Assembly: GCF_902859735.1 (NCBI RefSeq)
Contig: NZ_CADIJY010000022.1
Location: 1 to 64,000, forward strand
DNA length: 64,000 bases
Direction of reading: 5' to 3'
DNA from: Achromobacter aegrifaciens
GTDB taxonomy: Bacteria > Pseudomonadota > Gammaproteobacteria > Burkholderiales > Burkholderiaceae_B
Shown: positions 1-8,819 of the stretch, one piece after another
Numbering within the stretch: the first letter of the stretch is position 1
Layout: each line of letters opens with the position of its first letter
The notes under the pieces: generated by a model
The model's input: the letters and a program-made list of their open reading frames with translations, nothing else
Database searches by the model: none
Told to the model about the DNA's origin: nothing
Made by a program: the position numbers and the translations under genes

Positions 1-1
1 C

Positions 2-373
2 GATGCCGTGCTGGACGCCTTCCCGGAAACGCTGATGGCCGGCGTGGCCACCGACCTGACCGCGTTGCGCCTGTCCGCAAGCTTCACGCAGCTGAGCCGC
101 GCGCGGCCCACCGACTGCACGCCGCTGGTGATGGACGCGGTGCAGGCCGCCGCCGACCAGCTGGGCTACGCCTCCATGCGCCTGCCCAGCGGCGCGGGCC
201 ACGACGCGGTCTACATGGCGCCCACCGGCCCCATCGGCATGATCTTCATCCCCTGCCTGAACGGCCGCAGCCATTGCCCGGAAGAATGGATCGAGCCCGC
301 GCAGCTGCTGGATGGCACCCGCGTGCTGTACCAATCCGTGCTGGAGCTGGACCGCAAGCTGCGCGCCGCCTGA
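2..373 (+). CDS. M20-type Zn-dependent amidase / carbamoylase, C-terminal end only
   Basis: The 5' part lies outside the window; the frame is open from base 2, so the GTG at base 8 is not the true start. The 123 visible residues carry the C-terminal metallopeptidase signature of hydantoinase/carbamoylase enzymes (allantoate amidohydrolase, N-carbamoyl-L-amino-acid hydrolase): an SGAGHDA block with a metal-site-region His, then the NGRSHCPEEW segment that ends this family. Such enzymes hydrolyse a ureido or amide bond using two divalent metals. The substrate cannot be told from this fragment. A GC-rich hairpin follows the stop. Confidence 0.85.
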   Translation, partial: DAVLDAFPETLMAGVATDLTALRLSASFTQLSRARPTDCTPLVMDAVQAAADQLGYASMRLPSGAGHDAVYMAPTGPIGMIFIPCLNGRSHCPEEWIEPAQLLDGTRVLYQSVLELDRKLRAA

Positions 374-393
374 GGCCGGGACGGCCCTGCCAG

Positions 394-420
394 GCCCGCG
401 GGTATCTCCCGCCCGCGGGC
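394..420 (+). terminator. GC-rich hairpin after the amidase gene
   Basis: A perfect 9-bp inverted repeat (394-402 with 412-420, core CCCGCGGG) encloses a 9-nt loop, 21 bases after the stop. No T-run follows, so it is a possible Rho-independent-like or mRNA-stabilising hairpin and not a canonical terminator. Confidence 0.35.
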
Positions 421-483
421 GGGGCGCTGCCATAATGGGCGCCTCGCGCCGCGACCGGCGCCCTCTCCCGCCTTGCCCGCCCC

Positions 484-819
484 ATGGAACAGATAGAACT
501 CAACGACAGCACCGCCGACCGCTACCTGCTGGATGCGCCCGGGCTGTCCCTGCTGGTCTTCCACAGCCGCACCTGTGGCACCTGCCGCGTCGCCCGTGAA
601 CAACTGCCGCAGCTGGAGCTGCCCGTGGAACGCGTGTGCTGGGTCGACGCCGGCGACAACCGCGGCCTGGTCGAGCGCTACGAAGTCTTCCACCTGCCCG
701 CCATGTTCGTGACGCGCGACGGCGCCTTCTTCGGCCCGGTGCAATCGACGCTGGCGGAATGGGATCTGCGCCAGCAGATCGGCCTGGCCCTGGACAGCTA
801 CCCCGCCGAACTGCCGTGA
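484..819 (+). CDS. thioredoxin-like protein
   Basis: A 111-residue single-domain protein. A thioredoxin fold is indicated by the beta-strand leading into the CGTC motif (Cys31, Cys34), the following helix, and an HLPAMFV segment carrying the expected cis-proline. It lacks a signal peptide, so it should act in the cytoplasm as a thiol-disulfide oxidoreductase. CGTC is not the classical CGPC, so a specialised redox partner is likely. Its TGA overlaps the GTG start of the next gene by two bases, suggesting translational coupling with the DMT transporter. Confidence 0.8.
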   Translation: MEQIELNDSTADRYLLDAPGLSLLVFHSRTCGTCRVAREQLPQLELPVERVCWVDAGDNRGLVERYEVFHLPAMFVTRDGAFFGPVQSTLAEWDLRQQIGLALDSYPAELP

Positions 820-1754
820 GCGCCGCCAAGCCCTTGCGCCAGCCGCTGGACGGGCTGGCGACCGGCGCCATGCTGCTCTTGTGCGTCTGCTGGGGCTTCC
901 AGCAGATCGCCATCAAGCTGGTGGCCGCGGATGTTTCGCCCATCATGCAGATCGGACTGCGCTCGGCGTTCGCGGCGCTGGTGCTGGCCGTGGCCGTGTG
1001 GCGGCGCGAAGGCCTGCGTGCCGTCATGGACGGCACGGCGCTGCCCGGTCTCATCGTGGGCCTGCTGTTCGCCGGGGAATTTCTGTTCGTGGCGCAGGGC
1101 CTGGTCTACACCACGGCCTCGCACATGTCGGTGTTCCTGTACACCGCGCCCATCTTCACCGCGCTGGGACTGCACTGGCTGCTGCCCGAAGAACGCCTGA
1201 AGCCGCTGCAGTGGGTGGGCGTGGCCGTGGCGTTCTGCGGCATCGCCGTGGCCTTCCTCGGCAAGGGCCAGCCGGCGGGATCGGCCGGCGCGCCCAACAT
1301 GCTGCTGGGCGATGCGATGGGCCTCCTGGCCGGCCTGTTCTGGGGCGCCACCACCGTGGCGATCCGCAAGACCTCGCTGTCCGAAGCCGCGCCTGCCAAG
1401 ACGCTGTTCTATCAGATGGCGGTCGCGGCCATTACCCTGCTGGCCTACGCCGCGGCCACCGGCAACGCCGGCTTTCGCTATACGCAGGCGGCAGTGCTCA
1501 GCGTCGCCTTCCAGTCCGTGGTGGTGGCCCTGTCCAGCTATCTGGCCTGGTTCTGGCTGCTGCGCCGCTACCTGGCTTCGCGCTTGTCCGTCCTGTCGTT
1601 CATGACGCCGCTGTTCGGCGTGAGCTTCGGCGTGCTCATCCTGGACGAACCGCTGGACGCCGGTTTCGTGCTGGGCGCGCTGCTGGTGCTGACCGGCATC
1701 ACCCTGGTGAGCGGCGCCGAACTGCTGCGCGAGAAGCTGCGGCGCGCGCGCTGA
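816..1754 (+). CDS. DMT-superfamily (EamA) transporter
   Basis: A protein of 312 residues with about ten hydrophobic segments arranged as two EamA repeats, the normal size for inner-membrane metabolite exporters of the drug/metabolite transporter superfamily. The GTG start at 816 is preferred because it overlaps the upstream stop (GTGA) and gives a normal EamA N-terminus leading into MLLLCVCWGFQQIAIK. Earlier in-frame starts would lie inside the thioredoxin gene. The substrate is unknown. It converges with another EamA gene ending at 1766. Confidence 0.85.
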   Translation: MSAAKPLRQPLDGLATGAMLLLCVCWGFQQIAIKLVAADVSPIMQIGLRSAFAALVLAVAVWRREGLRAVMDGTALPGLIVGLLFAGEFLFVAQGLVYTTASHMSVFLYTAPIFTALGLHWLLPEERLKPLQWVGVAVAFCGIAVAFLGKGQPAGSAGAPNMLLGDAMGLLAGLFWGATTVAIRKTSLSEAAPAKTLFYQMAVAAITLLAYAAATGNAGFRYTQAAVLSVAFQSVVVALSSYLAWFWLLRRYLASRLSVLSFMTPLFGVSFGVLILDEPLDAGFVLGALLVLTGITLVSGAELLREKLRRAR

Positions 1755-1765
1755 TCCACCCTCGC

Positions 1766-2665
1766 CTATGGCCTGGATCGCGGCGCGGGCGCCGCGCCCA
1801 GGTTCAGCACGATCAGCGCGGCGCCTCCCAGCACCAGGGCGAATCCCCACCAGTCCAAGGCGGCGGGCCGGTCGCCCACCAGCGCCATCGCGCCCAGCAC
1901 TCCCACCACCGGCACCATCAATGTGGTCAGCGCGGCCACCGTGGCGCTGACGCGCTCGCTCAGCACGAACCAGAGCCAGTACGCGACGGCGGTGCCCAGG
2001 ATGATGTGGAACGACAGCGCCGCCACCACACGGCCGTTCCAGCCCTGCGTGGGGAACGATTCGCCCGCGATCAGCATGCCGCCCAAGGCGCAAGCCGCGC
2101 CCACCGCCAACTGCCAGGCCGTGACGACGATGCGATCGCCGGCCACCGGCCAGCCCTTCAGGTAGACCGTGCCGGCGGCCCAGCCGAAAGCCGCCACCAG
2201 CGGAAACACCAGACCCTTGGCCGCGGCCGCGTCGTGTTCGCCGAAGACTGCGCGCAGCACCGGCCAGGCCAGGATGGAAACCCCGGCCGCGCCCAGCAGC
2301 AGCGCCAGCGCCCGGCGCCGGTCCAGGCGTTCGCCCAGCACCGCCCAGGCCAGCACGGCCGACATCATGGGCATGGTGAAGGTCAGCACCGCCGCGCGCG
2401 AGGTGCTGGTGCTGAGCTGCGCCCAGGCCACCAGCAGGTTGAAGGCCGCGACGGCAAGCAGGCCGCCCACGATGATGCCGCGCCACGACTCGCGCGGCGG
2501 CAGCAGGGGCACCCGCTTGGCTCGCGCCAGCAGCAACAGCAGCACCGCGCCGCTGCCCAGGCCGAGCAGGCGCAGCGTGAACGGCGGGAAAATCGACAGG
2601 ATGATCTTCACCGCCGGCCAGTTCAGGCCCCAGAACAGGGCCAGCGCAACCGGGATCAGGCGCAC
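1766..2665 (-). CDS. DMT-superfamily (EamA) transporter
   Basis: Encodes 299 residues with ten predicted membrane segments in two EamA repeats, beginning MRLIPVALALFWGLNWPAVK, which carries the WG-x-N pattern typical of the first helix. It overlaps the 3' end of the GNAT gene by 10 bases and is transcribed after it, so the two form an operon. Export of a small metabolite that the acetyltransferase also handles is a plausible shared job, but this is inference only. Confidence 0.85.
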   Translation of the reverse strand: MRLIPVALALFWGLNWPAVKIILSIFPPFTLRLLGLGSGAVLLLLLARAKRVPLLPPRESWRGIIVGGLLAVAAFNLLVAWAQLSTSTSRAAVLTFTMPMMSAVLAWAVLGERLDRRRALALLLGAAGVSILAWPVLRAVFGEHDAAAAKGLVFPLVAAFGWAAGTVYLKGWPVAGDRIVVTAWQLAVGAACALGGMLIAGESFPTQGWNGRVVAALSFHIILGTAVAYWLWFVLSERVSATVAALTTLMVPVVGVLGAMALVGDRPAALDWWGFALVLGGAALIVLNLGAAPAPRSRP

Positions 2666-3384
2666 GCGGCGCGCGCCTGTGCCGTCAGTTCGGACAGGCC
2701 CTGCCGCTGCTTGCCCTGGGCATCGAAATTGTCGGGGCTCAGCCAGCGCTCATAGGCGGCACGCAGCGCGGGCCAGTCGCCATCGACCATGGCGAACCAG
2801 GCCGTGTCGCGGCTGCGGCCCTTGTACACCGTGGCCTGGCGGAAGATGCCCTCGAACTGGAAACCCAGCCGCAGAGCCGCCGCGCGCGACGGCGCGTTCA
2901 GGCTATCGCACTTCCATTCATAGCGGCGGTAGCCCAGTTCGTCGAAGGCGCGGCTCATCAGTAGGAACTGGGCCTCGGTGGCGATGCGCGTGCGCTTGAG
3001 CTGGCGCGAGAACGACACGAAGCCGACTTCGATCGCGCCGTTGGCCGGGTCGATGCGCATCAGCGCCAGCGTGCCGATGGCGCGGCCCGTTTCCAGGTCG
3101 ATGATGGCGTGGTGCAAGGGGTCATTGCCGGCCTGCGCCTTCTCGGCGAACTCGCGGTAGGCCGCCAGGTCCGCGAAGGGTCCCACCGACATGTAGGTCC
3201 AGTCGCTGTCGTCCGGCGCCTGGCTGAACGCGTGGAACAGATCCTCGGCGTGACGCTCGGCCGACAGCGGCTCCAGCCGGCAATAGCGGCCGACGATGGG
3301 TGTCAGGGGCGGACGCGGACGCGTGGTCCAGCCCGTCATGTCCGGGCCGATGGGTTGCTGGTAGGCGTTGACGCGGGGTTGCAT
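2656..3384 (-). CDS. GNAT-family N-acetyltransferase, RimJ/RimL type
   Basis: 242 residues. The domain spans roughly residues 25-215: a RYCRLEPL opening strand, a GTLALMRIDP beta-strand pair, the acetyl-CoA loop region (QLKRTRIATEAQ) and a RYEWKCDSLNAPSRAAALRLGF segment typical of RimJ/RimL-like enzymes, where Asn and Ser shape the active site. It acetylates an amino group, of a small molecule or a protein N-terminus; the substrate cannot be read from sequence. It lies divergent from the MocR regulator, with an inverted repeat in the 123-bp gap, and is followed by an overlapping DMT exporter. Confidence 0.8.
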   Translation of the reverse strand: MQPRVNAYQQPIGPDMTGWTTRPRPPLTPIVGRYCRLEPLSAERHAEDLFHAFSQAPDDSDWTYMSVGPFADLAAYREFAEKAQAGNDPLHHAIIDLETGRAIGTLALMRIDPANGAIEVGFVSFSRQLKRTRIATEAQFLLMSRAFDELGYRRYEWKCDSLNAPSRAAALRLGFQFEGIFRQATVYKGRSRDTAWFAMVDGDWPALRAAYERWLSPDNFDAQGKQRQGLSELTAQARAACA

Positions 3385-3457
3385 GCTACGGGGCCTCTTC
3401 AGGTTGGCGCGCCGCCCGAAGGGACGGGCGCAGTACGCATGCCCTCACGATATCGGA

Positions 3458-3485
3458 ATCGTGGCATCATAAAAAGCACCACGAT
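3458..3485. promoter_or_regulatory. inverted repeat, candidate MocR operator
   Basis: A perfect 7-bp inverted repeat ATCGTGG-N14-CCACGAT (3458-3464 and 3479-3485), extendable outward with one mismatch (CGGA/CCCG), sits in the divergent GNAT/MocR promoter region and ends 22 bases before the regulator start. MocR/PdxR proteins usually bind repeats in the gap they share with their target. The assignment rests on position only. Confidence 0.5.
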
Positions 3486-3507
3486 CCCGAATTTTAATAG
3501 GGCCAAG

Positions 3508-4986
3508 ATGAACACCCCCGCCCTGCTTTCCAGCCCGCTCACGCGCGGCCCCGGCGCCCTGCCGCGCCAGCGCCAGCTGATCCAGCGCCTCAAGCAAGCC
3601 ATCCTGGCCGGACAGCTGCCCGCGGGCGGCAAGCTGCCCTCGTCGCGCGCCCTGTCAGAAGAACTGGCCATCTCGCGCAACACGGTGCTGATCGCCTACG
3701 AGCAGCTCACGGCCGAAGGCTACGTGATCGCCGACCGCCAGGGCACGCGGGTCGCTCCCCTGTCGGCCGCCGCGGCCATCGCCGCCAAGCGCGCGACGCC
3801 GCCCACGGACCAGCCCTCGCTCACCGCCAAGCGGCTGACGCGCATCGTCTCCACGCGCTACGCCCACGACGGTTCGCTGCCCATGACGCCCGGCACGCCT
3901 GCGCTGACGCAGTTTCCCATCAACGCATGGCGCCGCGCGCAGGACCGCGCGCTGCAAGCCGCCCCGGCCACGGCCCTGGGCTACGGCCATCCCGTGGGCG
4001 AGCCGGCGCTACGCGAAGCCATCGCCCAATACCTGCGCGTGTCGCGCGGCGTGCGCTGCGACGCCTCGCGCATCGTCATCACCGAAGGCGCCCAGGGCGC
4101 GCTGGCGCTCTGCGTGCAGCTGTTGACCAACCCTGGCGACACCGCCTGGCTGGAAGACCCCGGCTACCGCGGCGCCAAGTCCGCCTTCCATGGCGGCGAC
4201 CTGGACGTGGTTGCCATGCGCGTGGACGCGGACGGCATCGTGATTCCCGAAAGCGCCTGGCAGGAACGCCCGCCCCGCCTCATCCAGACAACGCCGTCGC
4301 ACCAGTACCCGACCGGCGCGGTGCTGTCCCTGCCGCGCCGCCTGGGCTTGATCGAACGCGCCCGCCAGGCCGGCGCCTGGATCATCGAGGACGACTACGA
4401 CAGCGAATTCCGCCACCAGGGCGAACCCATCGCCGCGATGCAGGGCCTGGTCGAGGACGCGCCGGTGCTCTACGTGGGCACCTTCAGCAAGACCATGTTC
4501 CCGGCGCTGCGCCTGGGTTTCGTGGTGCTGCCCGAAGCCATCGCCGCGCAGGCGATGCCATCCATCATCGAGATGCTGCGCGGCGGCCACCGGCTGGAAC
4601 AGCTGACCATGGCGGCCTTCATGGAAAACGGCCAGTTCTCGCGCCACCTGGGCCGCATGCGGCGCCTGTACCGAGAACGCCAGGGAGCATTGCGCGAGGC
4701 GCTGGCGGCGCATCTGGGGATCGAACACGAAGTCCTGGGCGGACATTCCGGGCTGCATCTGACGGTGCGGCTGCCTGCTGCATATCCCGACCGGGAGATC
4801 GTGGAACAGGCGCGCAAGATCGGGATGAATCCGGGCGCGTTGTCCTCGTTCGCGGTGGCGCCGCGGGCGGAGGATAACGGACTGGTGATCGGATATGGGA
4901 ATACGGGGGCGGAGCGGTTCGCGGGCCTGGTGCGCAGGCTCCGCGACGTGACGTTGGGACTCAAGGGCTCCCGTACCGCACCATGA
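3508..4986 (+). CDS. MocR-type (GntR/aminotransferase) transcriptional regulator
   Basis: 492 residues from the ATG at 3508. An N-terminal GntR winged helix (about residues 17-85, LPSSRALSEELAISRNTV) is fused through a linker to a fold-type I aminotransferase domain. The PLP lysine is Lys328 in YVGTFSKTMFPALR, with the cofactor Asp in IIEDDYDSEFR. Such proteins bind PLP or an external aldimine and regulate vitamin B6, taurine, GABA or amino-acid genes. The divergent GNAT-DMT operon is the likely target. The 3' end overlaps the convergent MaoC gene by 26 bases. Confidence 0.9.
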   Translation: MNTPALLSSPLTRGPGALPRQRQLIQRLKQAILAGQLPAGGKLPSSRALSEELAISRNTVLIAYEQLTAEGYVIADRQGTRVAPLSAAAAIAAKRATPPTDQPSLTAKRLTRIVSTRYAHDGSLPMTPGTPALTQFPINAWRRAQDRALQAAPATALGYGHPVGEPALREAIAQYLRVSRGVRCDASRIVITEGAQGALALCVQLLTNPGDTAWLEDPGYRGAKSAFHGGDLDVVAMRVDADGIVIPESAWQERPPRLIQTTPSHQYPTGAVLSLPRRLGLIERARQAGAWIIEDDYDSEFRHQGEPIAAMQGLVEDAPVLYVGTFSKTMFPALRLGFVVLPEAIAAQAMPSIIEMLRGGHRLEQLTMAAFMENGQFSRHLGRMRRLYRERQGALREALAAHLGIEHEVLGGHSGLHLTVRLPAAYPDREIVEQARKIGMNPGALSSFAVAPRAEDNGLVIGYGNTGAERFAGLVRRLRDVTLGLKGSRTAP

Positions 4987-5452
4987 TCAGCCAGTCGGCA
5001 TGCACCGACGGCCTGAGCGTCCCCTCCGCCTGGATCGCGACCTTCCAGGCGCAGCGGGCCATGCCCGTGCCGGTCTCCACGACCTCGGCCAAGGAAAAGC
5101 TGGCGGCCACGCGCGTGCCGGAAACCACGGGCGCGGTGAAGCGGACCCTGTCGAATCCGTAATTCAGCAACATCGCTGCGCCCGGAAAGGCGATGCAGCT
5201 GTTCTGCCAGTGCGTCAGCAGCGACAGCGCCAGAAAGCCATGCGCGATGGTGTCGCCATAGGGGGATTCCGCTTGCGCGCGCAGCCGGTCCACATGGATC
5301 CACTGCGTATCGAGCGTGACCTGCGCGAACCGGTCGATCATGTCCTGATCGATCAGCAGCGCGTCGGAAACAATGGGAGGTTGCCCCACGGCGTTCAGCA
5401 AGGACTGGATCGAGTCGAACGGCAGAGGAGATGCAACAGGATTGCGTGTCAT
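4961..5452 (-). CDS. MaoC-family (R)-enoyl-CoA hydratase
   Basis: 163 residues from the ATG; a TTG seven codons upstream (5473) is an alternative start that would overlap the thiolase end by 14 bases. Hot-dog fold with the hydratase motif around residues 45-75: the catalytic Asp/His pair is visible as TLDTQWIHVD and IAHGFLALSLL. It should hydrate a trans-2-enoyl-CoA. It is the last gene of the leftward acyl-CoA operon and overlaps the convergent MocR gene. The substrate is likely the chain processed by the preceding CoA-transferase, dehydrogenase and thiolase. Confidence 0.85.
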   Translation of the reverse strand: MTRNPVASPLPFDSIQSLLNAVGQPPIVSDALLIDQDMIDRFAQVTLDTQWIHVDRLRAQAESPYGDTIAHGFLALSLLTHWQNSCIAFPGAAMLLNYGFDRVRFTAPVVSGTRVAASFSLAEVVETGTGMARCAWKVAIQAEGTLRPSVHADWLIMVRYGSP

Positions 5453-5459
5453 GGCGGCT

Positions 5460-6644
5460 TCAGATGCGTTCAAAGATTGCGGCGATGCCCTGCCCGCCGC
5501 CTATGCACATGGTGACCACCGCGTACCGTCCGCCGATGCGCTCGAGTTCGTGCAAGGCCTTGACAGCGATGATCGCGCCCGTGGCTCCCACCGGATGCCC
5601 CAGCGCAATGCCCGAACCATTGGGATTGACCTTGGCCGGATCCAGATCCAGTTCGCTCGCCACCGCGCAGGCCTGCGCCGCAAAGGCCTCGTTGGACTCG
5701 ATCACATCCATATCGGCGGCGGACAGGCCTGCCTTGGCCAGGGCGGCGCGCACGGCGGGAACCGGGCCCATGCCCATGTAGCGCGGGTCCACGCCGGCAT
5801 GGGCGTAAGCAAGCAGGCGGGCCATGGGGCGCGCGCCCAGGGCCAGCGCCTCGGCACGCTCCATCAGTACCAGCGCGGCCGCGCCGTCATTGATGCCGGA
5901 GGAGTTGCCCGCCGTGACCGTGCCATCGTCGGAAGAAAATACGGGCCTCAGGGCGGCCAGGTCCGACGGCGCGATGTCGGCGCGGACGTGTTCGTCCTGA
6001 GTGAACACAATGGGCTTGCGGCCGGGCGTCGTGATGGCGACGAGCTGCGCGTCGAAGCGGCCTTCGGCCACGGCGCGCGCGGCGCGACGGTGGCTCTCCA
6101 GCGCCAGCGCGTCCTGCAGGTCCCGCGTAACGCCGTAGCGCCTGGCGACGTTTTCCGCCGTGACGCCCATGTGGATGCGGTGGAACGGATCATGCAAGGC
6201 GCCCAGCAGCATATCGGTCATCGGCGCATCGCCCATGCGCGCGCCGAAGCGCAGCGCCGATGTGGCGTACGGCGCGCGCGACATGCTCTCGGCGCCGCCC
6301 GCCACCGCGACCTTGCAGTCGCCCAGCAGGATGGACTGCGCCGCCGAAACGACCGCCTGCAATCCCGAGCCGCACAAGCGGTTGACGTTGAATGCCGGCG
6401 TGCCGTCGGCGCAACCGGCCTCGATCGCCGCCACCCGCGACAAGTACAGGTCACGCGCTTCGGTCGTGATGACCTGGCCGAAGCAGACGTGCTCGATCTG
6501 CGCAGGCGCCAGGCCCGCGCGCGCCACGGCGGCTTTCAACACCTCGGCGGCCAGCGCCGTGGGCGGGACGTCCTTCAGGCTCTTACCGAAACTGCCGATG
6601 GGCGTGCGCACGCCAGACAGGACTACAACTTCTCGGTTTCGCAT
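5460..6644 (-). CDS. acetyl-CoA acyltransferase (thiolase)
   Basis: 394 residues, full length for a thiolase. The nucleophilic Cys91 lies in NRLCGSGLQA, the catalytic His350 in GHPVGATG and the second Cys380 in CIGGGQG; the NEAFAAQ motif is also present. It cleaves a 3-ketoacyl-CoA with CoA, or condenses two acyl-CoAs. The catabolic direction is favoured because it sits between an SDR hydroxyacyl-CoA dehydrogenase (22-base overlap) and an enoyl-CoA hydratase. Chain specificity cannot be read from the sequence. Confidence 0.92.
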   Translation of the reverse strand: MRNREVVVLSGVRTPIGSFGKSLKDVPPTALAAEVLKAAVARAGLAPAQIEHVCFGQVITTEARDLYLSRVAAIEAGCADGTPAFNVNRLCGSGLQAVVSAAQSILLGDCKVAVAGGAESMSRAPYATSALRFGARMGDAPMTDMLLGALHDPFHRIHMGVTAENVARRYGVTRDLQDALALESHRRAARAVAEGRFDAQLVAITTPGRKPIVFTQDEHVRADIAPSDLAALRPVFSSDDGTVTAGNSSGINDGAAALVLMERAEALALGARPMARLLAYAHAGVDPRYMGMGPVPAVRAALAKAGLSAADMDVIESNEAFAAQACAVASELDLDPAKVNPNGSGIALGHPVGATGAIIAVKALHELERIGGRYAVVTMCIGGGQGIAAIFERI

Positions 6645-7525
6645 GCCTGGGCCTTGGCGATCTCGTGGCGCAACTGGTCGAAACCGGTGGCGGGAACCGT
6701 TTCCTGCGCGCGGTCGGACACTTCGTCCAGGCGGCCGATCAGGGCCTGCGCGGACAACTCCTCTCCACTCAGATGGATACCGCGGGTCATGGTGATGTTG
6801 GCCTGCTCGAAACTGCCCGCGCCCGCCATCAGAATGGTCCGGGTGGGCGCGTTTTCGGCCACCAGGGCAACCAGGGCGGGACTGACCGAGTCCGGCGTCA
6901 ACAAGGCCAGCGCCTGCTCATCGAGCAGGCCTTCGGTCATGGCCGTGGCGGCCGTCGGCGCCAGGCAATTCACGCGCACGCCGTAGCGCTCGCCTTCGAG
7001 GGCAAGGGTCTGCATCAGGCCGACCAGCGCCATCTTCGCCGCGCCGTAATTGGCCTGGCCGAAGTTGCCATAGAGTCCCGAGGACGAGGTGGTCATGACG
7101 ATGCGGCCATAGTTCTGTTCGCGCATGGCGTTCCACACCGCCTGGGTGCAATGCACCGCGCCCATCAGATGGACCTCGATCACGAGGCGGAAGTCCTCCA
7201 GGCTCATCTTGGCGAAGGTCTTGTCGCGCAGGATGCCCGCGTTGTTGACCAGGATGTCGACGCGCCCCCAATTTGCGATGGCCGCCTGCACCATCGCCTC
7301 GGCCTGCTGCGGCTGGGTCACGTCGGCGCCATGCGCCATGGCGTCCCCGCCAGCCGCGCGGATCGCGTCCACCACGGCCTGGGCCGGCGAGTCCGGCCGG
7401 TCGGCGCCCAGGTCGTTCACCAGCACCTTGGCGCCGTGCTGCGCAAGCTCCAGCGCATGCGAGCGGCCCAATCCACGCCCGGCTCCGGTCACGATGGCGA
7501 CGCGGCCTTGCAAAAGTTGAGTCAT
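6623..7525 (-). CDS. short-chain dehydrogenase, 3-hydroxyacyl-CoA dehydrogenase type
   Basis: 300 residues, longer than the usual 250. Classical SDR motifs: TGAGRGLG at 13-20, NNAG at 94-97, and the Ser148-Tyr160-Lys164 catalytic set. The DLGAD segment after the second strand and the C-terminal extension past residue 250 resemble the (3R)-hydroxyacyl-CoA dehydrogenase domain of peroxisomal multifunctional enzyme 2. Expected reaction: oxidation of a 3-hydroxyacyl-CoA with NAD(P)+. An (R)-type dehydrogenase fits with the (R)-hydratase in the same operon. Confidence 0.85.
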   Translation of the reverse strand: MTQLLQGRVAIVTGAGRGLGRSHALELAQHGAKVLVNDLGADRPDSPAQAVVDAIRAAGGDAMAHGADVTQPQQAEAMVQAAIANWGRVDILVNNAGILRDKTFAKMSLEDFRLVIEVHLMGAVHCTQAVWNAMREQNYGRIVMTTSSSGLYGNFGQANYGAAKMALVGLMQTLALEGERYGVRVNCLAPTAATAMTEGLLDEQALALLTPDSVSPALVALVAENAPTRTILMAGAGSFEQANITMTRGIHLSGEELSAQALIGRLDEVSDRAQETVPATGFDQLRHEIAKAQACETEKL

Positions 7526-7548
7526 AGAGTCTCCGGATGAATGGTTGT

Positions 7549-8805
7549 TCAGGGGATCAGGGGAAGCGCGGTGTCGGCCTGGGTCCGCAGGACGCCGGCG
7601 CGCTCGAGCTCGGCTATCGCGGCGTCGTCCAGGCCCACGCGCCTGAGCACCTCGCGCGTGCCCTCGCCCAGCGCGGGAGCGCCTGCCTGAGTCGGGCCGC
7701 CGTCCTGCTCGAAGGCAAAGCCTAGCCCATGCGTGCGCAGCTCGCGTCCACCCTGGTGAAAACGATGATCAGGCAGGCTCACGCAACCGGTGGCGTCCGC
7801 CTCGTCGAGGAACTCCTCGAGCTTTCTCACTTTGGCCGCGGGCACGCCGGCCTGGCTGAGCAGGTCCTCGAGCTGCGCGGCGCTGCGGGTCGAAAACGCG
7901 GCTCTCAGCCGTTGCACCACGTACTCGCGGTCGTTCGGCACCACGAATCCGTTAGGCAGGTTGAAGGCATCCAGATCCAGCGCCCTGGCGTCGCTGCACA
8001 GCGCCTCCACTCCGATGGCGGCGGTCAACTTGCGGAATTGTTCCGGCGTGTTCGCGGCCACCGCCAGCCAGCCGTCCGCACAGCGGTAGGTATCGGCCGC
8101 GGGACTGCCGGTGTAGCCCCGGTTGCCGACCCGGCGCGTCGGCGTGCCGTCGCTCAGGTAGGCGCAGGTGTTGGTGTACATCAGCGCCAGCGAGGCCTGG
8201 ACCATGGACGCGTCGATGTATTGCCCGGCGCCTTCGCGCAGTCTGCGATGCAGCGCCGACACGATGGACAGCGCGCCCAGCATGCCCACGGCCACGTCGA
8301 TCACCGGAAAGCCCACTTTCAGCGGCGGCGCGTCGTCGCCCTCGCCCGACATCATCATCATGCCGGTCATCGCCTGGACCACATGGTCGTAGGCGCCGCG
8401 CTGCGACCAGGCCCCTTGCTGGCCAAAGCCCGAGATGGAGCAATACACGATGTCGGGCTTGACCGCCTTGATCGAGGCGTAGTCCAGCCCGTAGCGCGCC
8501 ACCACGCCCGGCCTGAAGTTTTCGATGAACACATCGGCCGAGGCGGCCAGCGAGCGCAGCAGGTCCGCGCCCTGGCGGGTCCGGATGTCCAGCGCCAGCG
8601 ATTGCTTGCCGGCGTTGATGGCCGCGAATCCGGTGGGCGTGTCGGTGTCGACGCCGTTCTTCATCGAGCGCAGGACTTCGCCCGCCAGGGGCGGTTCGAC
8701 CTTGATGACTTCAGCGCCCAGTTGCGCCAGATAAAACGAAGCGAGAGGACCGGCGATCACGTGCGACAAGTCGAGCACGCGTACGCCTTCAAGAGGCTTG
8801 GCCAT
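7549..8805 (-). CDS. CaiB/BaiF family CoA-transferase
   Basis: 418 residues, typical for a class III CoA-transferase subunit. It starts with the family opening MAKPLEGVRVLDLSHVIAGP and contains KVEPP, FIENFRPG and the GAYDHVVQAMTG block where the catalytic Asp that forms the acyl-aspartyl anhydride is found. It moves CoA between carboxylic acids without ATP. As the second gene of the operon, 14 bases after the binding-protein gene, it probably activates the acid that the operon degrades. Confidence 0.9.
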   Translation of the reverse strand: MAKPLEGVRVLDLSHVIAGPLASFYLAQLGAEVIKVEPPLAGEVLRSMKNGVDTDTPTGFAAINAGKQSLALDIRTRQGADLLRSLAASADVFIENFRPGVVARYGLDYASIKAVKPDIVYCSISGFGQQGAWSQRGAYDHVVQAMTGMMMMSGEGDDAPPLKVGFPVIDVAVGMLGALSIVSALHRRLREGAGQYIDASMVQASLALMYTNTCAYLSDGTPTRRVGNRGYTGSPAADTYRCADGWLAVAANTPEQFRKLTAAIGVEALCSDARALDLDAFNLPNGFVVPNDREYVVQRLRAAFSTRSAAQLEDLLSQAGVPAAKVRKLEEFLDEADATGCVSLPDHRFHQGGRELRTHGLGFAFEQDGGPTQAGAPALGEGTREVLRRVGLDDAAIAELERAGVLRTQADTALPLIP

Positions 8806-8819
8806 GGATTTCCTGCGGG

